Assembly: GCF_001523745.2 (NCBI RefSeq)
Contig: NZ_CP013387.1
Coordinates: 2,356,001 to 2,420,000, forward strand
From: Burkholderia mayonis
GTDB taxonomy: Bacteria; Pseudomonadota; Gammaproteobacteria; Burkholderiales; Burkholderiaceae
Reading direction: 5' to 3'
Length of the DNA stretch: 64,000 bases
Each line of letters starts with the position of its first letter. Within the stretch, counting starts at the first letter, position 1. Made by a program: the position numbers and the translations under genes. Of the stretch, positions 57,291 to 64,000 are shown piece by piece. The notes below the pieces were generated by a model. The model did no database searches, was not told the origin of the DNA, and was given only the letters and a program-made list of their open reading frames with translations.

Positions 57291-58532
57291 ATGAAACGCC
57301 TAGCCGCGGTCGCCATGAGCGTGACACAATTCATTAGTATTCCTATCAATTATCCGACGGCGAGGGCTGCATTGCTCGCGCTGTTGCTCTCCGCTTGCGG
57401 CGGCGGCGGAGATCAAGGCAAGGTCAACGCCGCCGCCGTCGCGCCGACGAACGGTGTCGTCGTGCCCGCTTCCGGCGCGTCGGCGACGTCCGGCTCGTCC
57501 GGCTCGTCGGGTTCGTCGACATCGTCGTCCGGTACGGGCACATCCGCGCCCGCGTCCGGCGCCTCTTCGCCTTCGGAAACCACTTCGGTGCTGCCGTTCT
57601 TCGGCGTGAACGGACATTACGTCGACGGCGGCGTCTATGCATCGATACCGCTCGCGACTCAGGCGGCCCACCTTGCCGGACTCGGCATGAACGTCTATCG
57701 GCAGGATGTGTACATTCCGGATCACGTCAACACGCTCGCATCGACGGTCATTCCCGGCCTCGGCCCCAACGTCACGGTCCTGCCGATGATCGAAGCGCAC
57801 CCATGGGCCGATCCTTCGCTGAACGGGCAGCAGCCGACCGAGGCGAGCGCCTATGCGTACGCATACAAGCTTTCCGCCTACGCGGCGAAGAAGCTAGCCG
57901 GCATCCCGATGGTGGAATTCGGCAACGAGTACGATCTCGACAGCCACAACGCGCCAATCCAGGGCGACGGTGTCAATATTTCGGATTACGACAATTCAAC
58001 CTTTCCGATCTGGCGTGGCGCGCTTACGGGCGCGCTCGACGGCTGGCGCTCGGTCGACACGAATCGCACGACGAAGCTGATCGCGAACGCGACATCAGGT
58101 GCGCTGCATTTCGGCTTCCTCGACGGTCTGATGACGGGCACACAGCCCGATGGCACGACCGGGCACCCGAAGATTACGCCGGACGTGATCCAGTGGCACT
58201 GGTATTCGAACGGCGGCGACTTCGAGAACGCGCTCGGCAAGACCGGCAGATACAACGTGCTTGCACGGCTGAAGGAGCGCTACAACTTGCCGATCATCGT
58301 CACCGAGATTGGCGTGAACACGGACAACTCAGACGCACAGATCTCCGCCTACATCGCGAAAACGATTCCTGAGCTGGTCGCGGCAAAGGCGGCCTACAAC
58401 GTCATCGGCTTCAACTGGTACGAGCTCTATGACGATCGCAGCGGCCCTTACGGTTTGTTGACGGGCAGCGCACAAGAAAAGCCGCGCTACGGGCTCATGA
58501 AAGCGGCGATCGCCGGTTCTGCCCTAAACTGA
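57291..58532 (+). CDS. lipoprotein clan-A glycoside hydrolase
   Basis: A 413-residue lipoprotein. Lipobox LLLSAC gives Cys36 followed by GGGG; the signal region is longer than usual. A Ser/Gly/Thr linker (about 55-100, SGSSGSSGSSTSSS) leads to a TIM barrel with acid/base E213 (EFGNEYDL) and nucleophile E339 (VTEIGVN). It would be anchored in the outer membrane and act on a surface polysaccharide. Exact GH family unknown. Separated from the upstream run by a terminator but likely of the same pathway. The following 58533-58807 (275 bp) holds only promoter-like sequence. Confidence 0.83.
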   Translation: MKRLAAVAMSVTQFISIPINYPTARAALLALLLSACGGGGDQGKVNAAAVAPTNGVVVPASGASATSGSSGSSGSSTSSSGTGTSAPASGASSPSETTSVLPFFGVNGHYVDGGVYASIPLATQAAHLAGLGMNVYRQDVYIPDHVNTLASTVIPGLGPNVTVLPMIEAHPWADPSLNGQQPTEASAYAYAYKLSAYAAKKLAGIPMVEFGNEYDLDSHNAPIQGDGVNISDYDNSTFPIWRGALTGALDGWRSVDTNRTTKLIANATSGALHFGFLDGLMTGTQPDGTTGHPKITPDVIQWHWYSNGGDFENALGKTGRYNVLARLKERYNLPIIVTEIGVNTDNSDAQISAYIAKTIPELVAAKAAYNVIGFNWYELYDDRSGPYGLLTGSAQEKPRYGLMKAAIAGSALN

Positions 58533-58807
58533 TCGGCGCTCGCGCGGCGACACTCGCGTCGTGAGAATGCAGCGCGCTTGTAACCAACCGGTAACGCGTG
58601 CTTCCGCTTGGCAGAACGCGGTCCGCCTTGCCTTCGCATGCACTCGATGCCGGGCCGCGCACCAGATCCGCGCGGCTCTCGTCATCGCCCACCGCCGCGC
58701 CGCTGACGGTCCGTCGCGTGGTTACCTTTGATTACAACGCCGCCGTTGTGTGACACATGCGGTTCGTACAATTCAATTGCCCAAACAACGCTTAGGAAGA
58801 GGCAAAA

Positions 58808-59176
58808 ATGAAAGGTATTCGTTTGGTCGCACTGACTGCTACGGGTCTGTTCGTCTTGATGTCGTCGGTCGCGCAAGCGGCGGGCGGCGGCGCTGGTGGC
58901 GGCGGCCACGGCGGCGGCATGGGTGGCATGGGTGGCGCCGGAGGTAATACGGGCGGCATGTCGGCAGGTCATATGAGCAGCTCGGGCATGACGAACTCGA
59001 ACAGCATCAACTCCGGCGATCGCGACAAAGGTCTTTCTCGCGCAGCCGATCGTTCGGATACGCAGGCTGACCGCGCGAGCACCGCGCCGGGGCGCTCGCA
59101 TACACACCATGCGTCGACCCACATGACTCATCATCACCACCTCGGCAAGCACACGACCGCCGGCAAGGTGAGCTGA
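58808..59176 (+). CDS. small secreted Gly/His/Met-rich protein
   Basis: A 122-residue protein with a signal peptide to about residue 24 (SSVAQA/A). The mature part begins with GGGAGGGGHGGGMGGMGG, then Met/Ser/Asn-rich sequence and a charged segment (DRDKGLSRAADRSDTQ), and ends in a histidine cluster (HTHHAS, HMTHHHHLGKH). No family is assigned. Met and His clusters could bind Cu, Ni or Co in the periplasm, and the next genes form a metal-efflux pair; that link is inference. GGAAGAGG precedes the ATG. A clear terminator follows. Confidence 0.8.
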   Translation: MKGIRLVALTATGLFVLMSSVAQAAGGGAGGGGHGGGMGGMGGAGGNTGGMSAGHMSSSGMTNSNSINSGDRDKGLSRAADRSDTQADRASTAPGRSHTHHASTHMTHHHHLGKHTTAGKVS

Positions 59177-59209
59177 TCGATCCGTCTCCGACGGACGATG
59201 TCGATGACA

Positions 59210-59240
59210 AAGGGCGCCATTGGCGCCCTTGTCGCTTTTT
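59210..59240 (+). terminator. intrinsic terminator after the Gly/His-rich protein
   Basis: AAGGGCGCCA (59210) pairs with TGGCGCCCTT (59221), effectively GGGCG/CGCCC around a 7-base loop, followed by GTCGCTTTTT. The other bases of 59241-59502 hold the dmeR promoter. Confidence 0.85.
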
Positions 59241-59435
59241 CTTCCTGATAATGCACTCTCGTCGCTGACGATCGGCGAGTATCTCCAATACGTCTGCGTC
59301 GTCGCACGTCGACCTCCCATGCCGATGCGCCGGTGATGCGACCCCGACGATCGGCGGCATATGGCCGCAGCAAAGCGAGCCGATCTTCGCTGAACGATAC
59401 GCCGCGCGTCCGGCTCGCGGCATCGCGAATTCGCA

Positions 59436-59487
59436 TACTCCCCCCCACTATACAAAACTGTGCATTGATATATACTCCCCCCCAGTA
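59436..59487. promoter_or_regulatory. two RcnR/DmeR-type operators
   Basis: TACTCCCCCCCAGTA (59473-59487) is the TACT-(C/G)n-AGTA operator recognised by RcnR-type repressors. A second, TACTCCCCCCCACTA (59436-59450), differs only in one base of the right half-site. They lie 15 and 52 bp before dmeR, where binding would block transcription of dmeRF. Confidence 0.85.
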
Positions 59488-59502
59488 TTTTGGGGGGAGG
59501 CG

Positions 59503-59778
59503 ATGAGCCACACCATTCGAGAGAAACAGAAGCTCCTGAACCGCGTGCGCCGCATCAAGGGGCAAGTCGAAGCGATCGAGCGCGCGCTCGAGGAAGAATG
59601 CGGCTGCAACGAGGTGCTGCAGCGGATCACGAGCTGCCGGGGTGCGATGAACGGCCTGCTGGCCGTCGTGCTCGAAGATCACATCCGCACGCATCTCGTC
59701 GACGCGGACGCGCCCGACAACTACGAAGGCAGCGCGACCGAGCAGCTGATCGGCGTGGTCCACAGCTACTTCAAATAA
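59503..59778 (+). CDS. dmeR: Ni/Co-responsive repressor of the CsoR/RcnR family (DmeR)
   Basis: A 91-residue all-helical repressor. The metal ligands of E. coli RcnR are all present in the same places: H3 (MSHTIREK), C35 (CGCNEV), H60 (LEDH) and H64 (IRTHL). RVRRIKGQVEAIERAL is the DNA-binding family segment. Metal binding should release the operators upstream. It begins right after a GGGGGGAGG ribosome site and ends 12 bp before dmeF, so the two are one operon. FrmR-type (formaldehyde) members lack this histidine set. Confidence 0.92.
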   Translation: MSHTIREKQKLLNRVRRIKGQVEAIERALEEECGCNEVLQRITSCRGAMNGLLAVVLEDHIRTHLVDADAPDNYEGSATEQLIGVVHSYFK

Positions 59779-59790
59779 ACGGAGCGATCG

Positions 59791-61089
59791 ATGAGCGAAT
59801 TCGAAGACGTCGCATTCGGCGCCGGGCACGACCATATTTTCCTCGGGGCCGCGCACGAACAGAACGAACGCAGGACCTGGATCGTCATCGCTCTGTGCGC
59901 GGTGATGATGGTCGCGGAAATCGTCGGCGGCACGCTGTTCGGCTCGCTGGCACTGGTCGCGGACGGCCTGCATATGTCGACCCACGCGGGCGCCATGCTG
60001 ATCGCAGCGGTCGCGTACACGTATGCGCGCAGGCACGCGAACGACTCGCGCTTCGTATTCGGCACGGGCAAGCTCGGCGACCTCGCCGGCTTCACCAGCG
60101 CCATCGTGCTCGCGATGATCGCGCTATTGATCGCCTACGAGGCGGTCGCTCGGTTTCTCTCTCCCGTTCCAATTCATTTCGACGAAGCGATTCCGATCGC
60201 CGTGCTGGGCCTGCTCGTGAATCTCGCGAGCGTGTGGCTGCTGAGCGGCGACCATCGCGGGCATGATCACGGACACGGCCGCCATCATGGGCATGTTCAT
60301 GGCCACGATCACGACGCTGACCGCGAACACGGCGATGAAGCGCAGACGATCTCGTTGCGCGACGGCACCTTCGTCGTATCGATCTTCGAGGACGGTGTAC
60401 CGCCCGTATTCCGGATCGAGCCCGCAGCGGGCCAGCCGGCCGTCGGCGATTTGCAGGCGTCCATCATGACGGTCCGCGCCGGCGGATCGCGGCAGACATT
60501 CGAACTGGCGAATCGCGGCGGCTATCTGGAATCGATCGACACGATCCCGGAGCCGCATGCGTTCACTGCGATCGTGCGCCTGCACGATGTCGAGCATTCG
60601 CTAGCGTTCGTCGAGCATGACCATCCGCATCATCATGATCACGGCGGCCCGAACGATGCTGCAGTACGCGACCACAACATACGGTCCGCCTACATACACG
60701 TGATCGCGGATGCGGCTGTCTCGGTGCTCGCGATCGTCGGGCTCGTGCTCGCGCGCGCATTCGGCTGGATGTGGATGGATCCGCTCGCGGGCATCATCGG
60801 CGCGCTCGTGATCGCGAATTGGTCGTACGGCCTGATGCGCGACACTGGCCGCATCCTGCTCGACATGAATCCGGACCGGCGTCTCGCGGATAACGTGCGC
60901 CGCTCGATCGAAAGCGGCGGCGACAACGTCACCGATCTGCATGTCTGGCGCCTGGGCCCCGGCCACATGAGCGCTGTGGTGTCCATCGCGACGGGCGATC
61001 CGGCGCACGACCCGCGCTTCTATCATCGATTGCTGAAGCGCTTCGAGAATCTGTCTCACGTGACGGTGGAAGTGCATTGCCGTGCTTGA
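59791..61089 (+). CDS. dmeF: cation diffusion facilitator DmeF with a His-rich insert
   Basis: A 432-residue inner-membrane metal/H+ antiporter (Co, Ni, perhaps others). Six membrane helices are visible, with the metal-site HxxxD-type residues in ALVADGLHMSTHAG and in AYIHVIADAAVSVLA. The cytoplasmic His-rich loop after helix 4 has two histidine clusters (GHDHGHGRHHGHVHGHDH in part; EHDHPHHHDHG) and between them an extra folded-looking segment of about 100 residues (TFVVSIFEDGVPPVFRI to DVEHSLAF) absent from ordinary CDF proteins. The C-terminal cytoplasmic ferredoxin-like domain (DLHVWRLGPGHMSAVVSI) is intact. A hairpin follows. Confidence 0.92.
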   Translation: MSEFEDVAFGAGHDHIFLGAAHEQNERRTWIVIALCAVMMVAEIVGGTLFGSLALVADGLHMSTHAGAMLIAAVAYTYARRHANDSRFVFGTGKLGDLAGFTSAIVLAMIALLIAYEAVARFLSPVPIHFDEAIPIAVLGLLVNLASVWLLSGDHRGHDHGHGRHHGHVHGHDHDADREHGDEAQTISLRDGTFVVSIFEDGVPPVFRIEPAAGQPAVGDLQASIMTVRAGGSRQTFELANRGGYLESIDTIPEPHAFTAIVRLHDVEHSLAFVEHDHPHHHDHGGPNDAAVRDHNIRSAYIHVIADAAVSVLAIVGLVLARAFGWMWMDPLAGIIGALVIANWSYGLMRDTGRILLDMNPDRRLADNVRRSIESGGDNVTDLHVWRLGPGHMSAVVSIATGDPAHDPRFYHRLLKRFENLSHVTVEVHCRA

Positions 61090-61128
61090 CGCGAAGGCGA
61101 AAAGAACTGTATTGCCGTTGACGAAGCG

Positions 61129-61160
61129 TCGACGGACCGAACGCTCCTTCGGTCCGTCGA
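61129..61160 (+). terminator. perfect 12-bp hairpin after dmeF
   Basis: TCGACGGACCGA (61129) pairs with TCGGTCCGTCGA (61149) around 8 bases. No T-run follows; probable Rho-independent or RNA-stabilising end of dmeRF. The next stretch, 61161-61573, holds no gene I can defend. Confidence 0.6.
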
Positions 61161-61573
61161 ATGTACACGACGTGATCGTGGCAACCATGATGCAAACCTG
61201 AAGCGAACATACCGCGCAAGACGGCCGTCATCGCGCGCGGCCGCTCGCTCGCGCCGTCGTCGCTGCGTTCGAGCGCGTGGAATGCTTAACGGCACCAGCG
61301 GCGTCACACCGCCATACATGGAAGCGGCCGCAAGGCCAGCGCGAAACGCAACGCGATTCGCGCCGTATTCGCGGCAGATCGCCTTTCCGATCGACTGCCC
61401 GACGGACGGCCCCCGTCGCACCGATGGTCTTCGCCGATCCGGCATCGCAACGCGCCCGGATTGGGCTTGCCGTTTTCGTCTGCGTGTTTCATGTCAAGAC
61501 CACAAGAACCCGCTACTTCCGAAGTCGTGCCGCTTCGAATGTCAATGATCGGGTTCGGGCGCAAAAACATCGG

Positions 61574-61729
61574 ATGGTAAAAAAGGAAGGGACGGCGCAA
61601 TACGCCGACGCGCAGCTCGCCGAGTTGCATCCGGACGAGATCGGATACCTGCGCACTTACACCGAGCTGTCGAAGCCGGTGTTCTATGGTCCGGGATTCG
61701 TCAACGTGGATGGCAAGCAGGCGTCGTGA
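61574..61729 (+). CDS. possible small protein, 51 residues
   Basis: MVKKEGTAQYADAQLAELHP begins a 51-residue frame with balanced composition, ending in a Gly/Val/Asn-rich piece. I recognise no family and see only a weak ribosome site. It may be a real small gene or the end of a decayed one, since the same frame is open upstream without a good start. Low confidence. Confidence 0.3.
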   Translation: MVKKEGTAQYADAQLAELHPDEIGYLRTYTELSKPVFYGPGFVNVDGKQAS

Positions 61730-61864
61730 GCGGTCCGCACGACGACCGGCATTGGGCGGCGCGCGCAATGCGCGCCGCTCCTTTGTCGTCGAGTTCGCAT
61801 TCGCGCTCGACGCGCCCGACCGGATCGGCGCACGCCAGCGCAACCGGCATCCAATCACTCGCCT

Positions 61865-62617
61865 TCAGGTCTTGTAGCTGTCGTCGCGACGCTCGAGCTT
61901 GCGGATCAGCGCGGGCCACACGAAAGCGCCTCCCAGGCCGCCCGTCTGCACGGTCGCCGCTTCGGCATTCGTCGCGACGATTTCGCGTGGCACCTCGACC
62001 AATTCGCCGCCGTGTTGCGCGGCGATCTGAATCTGGCACGTCGTCTCGAACAGATACATGGCGAGAAACGCATCCGCAATCGATGGGCCGACCGTCAGCA
62101 ATCCGTGATTGCGCAACATCAGGAACGTCGCACGCCCGAGGTCGGACTGCAAACGCGGCTTCTCTTCGTCCTTCAGCGCGACGCCCTCGTAATCGTGGTA
62201 CGCGAGCGAACTCAGCACGAACGTCGATTGCTGCGAGATCGGCAGCACGCCGCCACGCTGCGCACTGATGGCAACGCCCGAGCGCGTATGCGTGTGCAGC
62301 ACGCATTGCACGTCTTCGCGCGCGGCGTGCACCGCGCTGTGAATCACGAAGCCCGCGCGATTCACCGGATACTGTGAATCGTCGACCTTGTTGCCCGCCT
62401 GATCGACCTTCACGAGCGACGACGCGGTGATCTCCTCGAACATCATCCCGTACGGGTTGATCAGGAAATGATGATCGGGGCCGGGCAGGCGCGCCGAGAT
62501 GTGCGTGAAAATCAGATCGTCCCAGCCGTGCATCGCGACGAGGCGATAGCAGGCCGCCAGATCGCAGCGGAGTTTCCATTCGGCCGGTTCGACGTTGGCG
62601 GCGGATGCAGTGTTCAT
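61865..62617 (-). CDS. class II aldolase/adducin family protein
   Basis: A 250-residue zinc-dependent aldolase-fold protein. The metal-binding histidines are in LHTHTRSG (HxH pair) and RNHGLLTVG, and the glutamate/aspartate set of the fold is visible in ITASSLVKVD. Members of this COG0235 group act on sugar or hydroxy-acid phosphates; many are annotated class II aldolase without known substrate. The ATG at 62617 (MNTASAANVEPAEW) has AAGGAAT before it. Stands alone. The 289 bp upstream (62618-62906) contain no other gene. Confidence 0.9.
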   Translation of the reverse strand: MNTASAANVEPAEWKLRCDLAACYRLVAMHGWDDLIFTHISARLPGPDHHFLINPYGMMFEEITASSLVKVDQAGNKVDDSQYPVNRAGFVIHSAVHAAREDVQCVLHTHTRSGVAISAQRGGVLPISQQSTFVLSSLAYHDYEGVALKDEEKPRLQSDLGRATFLMLRNHGLLTVGPSIADAFLAMYLFETTCQIQIAAQHGGELVEVPREIVATNAEAATVQTGGLGGAFVWPALIRKLERRDDSYKT

Positions 62618-62906
62618 AGAGGATTCCTTTCGTTGCCGGCGATTGCCGCGCAACCGTTTCCGATGCATTGTGGACGCGTGAGCGCCGCGCGTCCGTCTCG
62701 TGCAGACGGTACGGCGTCGATGCGAATCCGCGTCCGCTCGTCGAATCCGTGCGCCGTCGCGGCGCGGCGCGGCGTCGCGACGGGTCCGTGCGTCACCCTA
62801 TCAGTTTCGCGCGTCGATGTGCATCGGGTTTGCCCGCGCGCATGCGCTTCAAACGTTTGAAACGGGACCGAACGAATGCGGCGAATCGGCGGCATAATGA
62901 CGGCCA

Positions 62907-63581
62907 ATGTCATCGAAACGAAACGATTCGCCGCCGCCCCACGCGACCGCACGCTCGACGCCGACGCGACACGCCACCCTCGACGGCCTCCTCCGTGAGA
63001 TTCGCGCATGCACCGTCTGCGCGTCGCACTTGCCGTGCGGACCGCGGCCGGTCGTGCGCGCGCATCCGCACGCACGTATTCTGATCGTCGGACAAGCGCC
63101 CGGCGCGCGCGTCCATGCGTCCGGCATTCCTTGGGACGACGCGAGCGGCAAGCGATTGAGGGAATGGCTGAACGTCGACGATGCGGCGTTCTACGACGAA
63201 TCGCTGTTCGCGATCGTCCCGATGGGTTTCTGCTATCCGGGGCGCGGCGCGAGCGGCGATAACCCGCCGCGTCCGGAATGCGCGCCGCTTTGGCTCGACA
63301 GATTGCTGAGCGAACTGCCCGATATCCGGTTGACGCTGCTGATCGGGCAATATGCGCAGCGACACTTCCTCGGCGCGCGCCGCAAACCTTCGGTTACCGA
63401 AACGGTTCGCGCGGGTGCCGAGTACGCGCCCGAGTTCATTCCGCTGCCGCATCCGTCGCCGCGCAATCAGGGCTGGCTCAAGCGGCATCCGTGGTTCGTC
63501 ACCGACGTGCTGCCCGTGCTGCGCGGCAAAGTGGCCGAACTGCTGCCTTCGCCCGAAGGACATCGGCAGACAAAACACTGA
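62907..63581 (+). CDS. Fe-S uracil-DNA glycosylase family protein
   Basis: A 224-residue protein of the COG1573 uracil-DNA glycosylase group. Motif A is LIVGQAPGARVHASG, motif B is PLPHPSPRNQGW. Four cysteines match a [4Fe-4S] arrangement: C35 and C38 (CTVC), then C109 and C125 spaced 16 apart as in family 4. It would remove uracil from DNA; whether it is active or a UdgX-like binder is not visible (no KRRIH insert). The ATG at 62907 is the first start. Divergent from the aldolase gene. Confidence 0.85.
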   Translation: MSSKRNDSPPPHATARSTPTRHATLDGLLREIRACTVCASHLPCGPRPVVRAHPHARILIVGQAPGARVHASGIPWDDASGKRLREWLNVDDAAFYDESLFAIVPMGFCYPGRGASGDNPPRPECAPLWLDRLLSELPDIRLTLLIGQYAQRHFLGARRKPSVTETVRAGAEYAPEFIPLPHPSPRNQGWLKRHPWFVTDVLPVLRGKVAELLPSPEGHRQTKH

Positions 63582-63717
63582 CCGTCCGCAAGCATTCGGC
63601 TTCGTTCGCCTTCCGAAACAATGCCTCGAACGACTTCGCCGCGAGCGCGACATTCGCGGCGAAGTCTCGTTCAAGCGGCACGCGCATCGCGTACCGCTCG
63701 CCGCCATACGCTTCCCG

Positions 63718-64000
63718 TCAAGCCGGAAGCTGCGGCACCGTCACCGACGTTCCGGCCGGATCGAGCGTCAGCTCGGTACCCGGCGTCGGCCGCAGCGTCG
63801 CCTCGTTGTCGCTCGACAGCACGACGAGCCCGAGCCGATGCCCCGCTTCGAGCCTGTAGTCGCGCGGCATGAACGTCAGGCGCAGATCGTACGGCATGCC
63901 GGCCAGCACCGGCTCCGAAAGCCAGTTCGACAGGCGGTTGCGCGGATCGGTCCATGCGCGGGTGACGATCGTCGCGCTGCCGTCCGGCGCGCGATCGACC
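63718..64000 (-). CDS. C-terminal part of a CocE/PepX-type hydrolase
   Basis: The minus-strand frame is open to the right edge; only the last ~93 residues are inside the window. They form the C-terminal beta-sandwich of Xaa-Pro dipeptidyl-peptidase/CocE-type hydrolases: TRAWTDPRNRLSNW, MPYDLRLTFMPRDYRLEAGH, then RLGLVVLSSDNEATLRPTPG in pieces and a short end. The alpha/beta-hydrolase domain with catalytic Ser-Asp-His lies outside. Convergent with the uracil-DNA glycosylase gene, with 136 bp between. Confidence 0.82.
   Translation of the reverse strand, partial: VDRAPDGSATIVTRAWTDPRNRLSNWLSEPVLAGMPYDLRLTFMPRDYRLEAGHRLGLVVLSSDNEATLRPTPGTELTLDPAGTSVTVPQLPA

Noticed and set aside
61277..61560. 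Possible decayed short-chain dehydrogenase or other gene between dmeF and the class II aldolase
   Set aside because: Only weak local resemblances in different frames; no continuous alignment that I could defend.

Overview
The window is high-GC DNA with Burkholderia-type codon use. The gene set points to the second chromosome of a member of the Burkholderia pseudomallei/thailandensis/oklahomensis group: an N-type ATPase operon, PHA synthase, a collagen-like (Gly-X-Y) lipoprotein, a sedolisin protease, short-unit tandem repeats and a phenazine locus. The species cannot be fixed from sequence alone.

Layout. 1-1886: end of an ABC-2 export operon. 1887-14241: an island-like phenazine locus opening with an AT-rich leader. 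A flavin monooxygenase is followed by phzB, phzD, phzE, a phzF with an extra N-terminal domain, phzG and a methyltransferase, all rightward. A leftward quinone-oxidoreductase/phzC pair and a divergent TetR regulator follow, and the right edge carries a broken second copy of the downstream alcohol dehydrogenase. 14459-31339: a probable low-oxygen metabolism block with a glycine-zipper protein, alcohol dehydrogenase, the complete N-ATPase operon atpDCQRBEFAG (read leftward), then phaC, a MaoC-phosphotransacylase fusion and ackA (rightward), pfkB and a BON-domain protein. Several promoter regions here carry Anr/FNR-like dyads. 31573-36612: nucleoside salvage (cdd, deoA, deoC, nucleoside transporter). 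37156-41396: a TetR regulator divergent from a three-gene operon of SDR, Baeyer-Villiger-like monooxygenase and alpha/beta hydrolase. 42104-44238: a diguanylate cyclase and a zinc-finger-like protein. 45250-49661: a secreted sedolisin and a collagen-like lipoprotein. 49754-58532: an exopolysaccharide-type cluster with a polymerase/ligase-like protein, a Wzc-like co-polymerase lacking its Walker A lysine, and two exported clan-A glycoside hydrolases, but no glycosyltransferase. 58808-61089: a His/Gly-rich secreted protein and the dmeR-dmeF metal-efflux pair. 61865-64000: class II aldolase, Fe-S uracil-DNA glycosylase and the end of a CocE/PepX-type hydrolase.

How the parts fit. The phz genes supply their own DAHP synthase (PhzC) and PhzB/D/E/F/G, enough to make a phenazine core from chorismate precursors, with a monooxygenase and methyltransferase as likely decorators. 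The middle block looks like a hypoxia/energy-stress module: a second ATPase, alcohol dehydrogenase, polyester storage and acyl-phosphate/acetate ATP generation under apparent shared Anr/FNR control. No tRNA, rRNA, CRISPR array or intact insertion sequence was seen.
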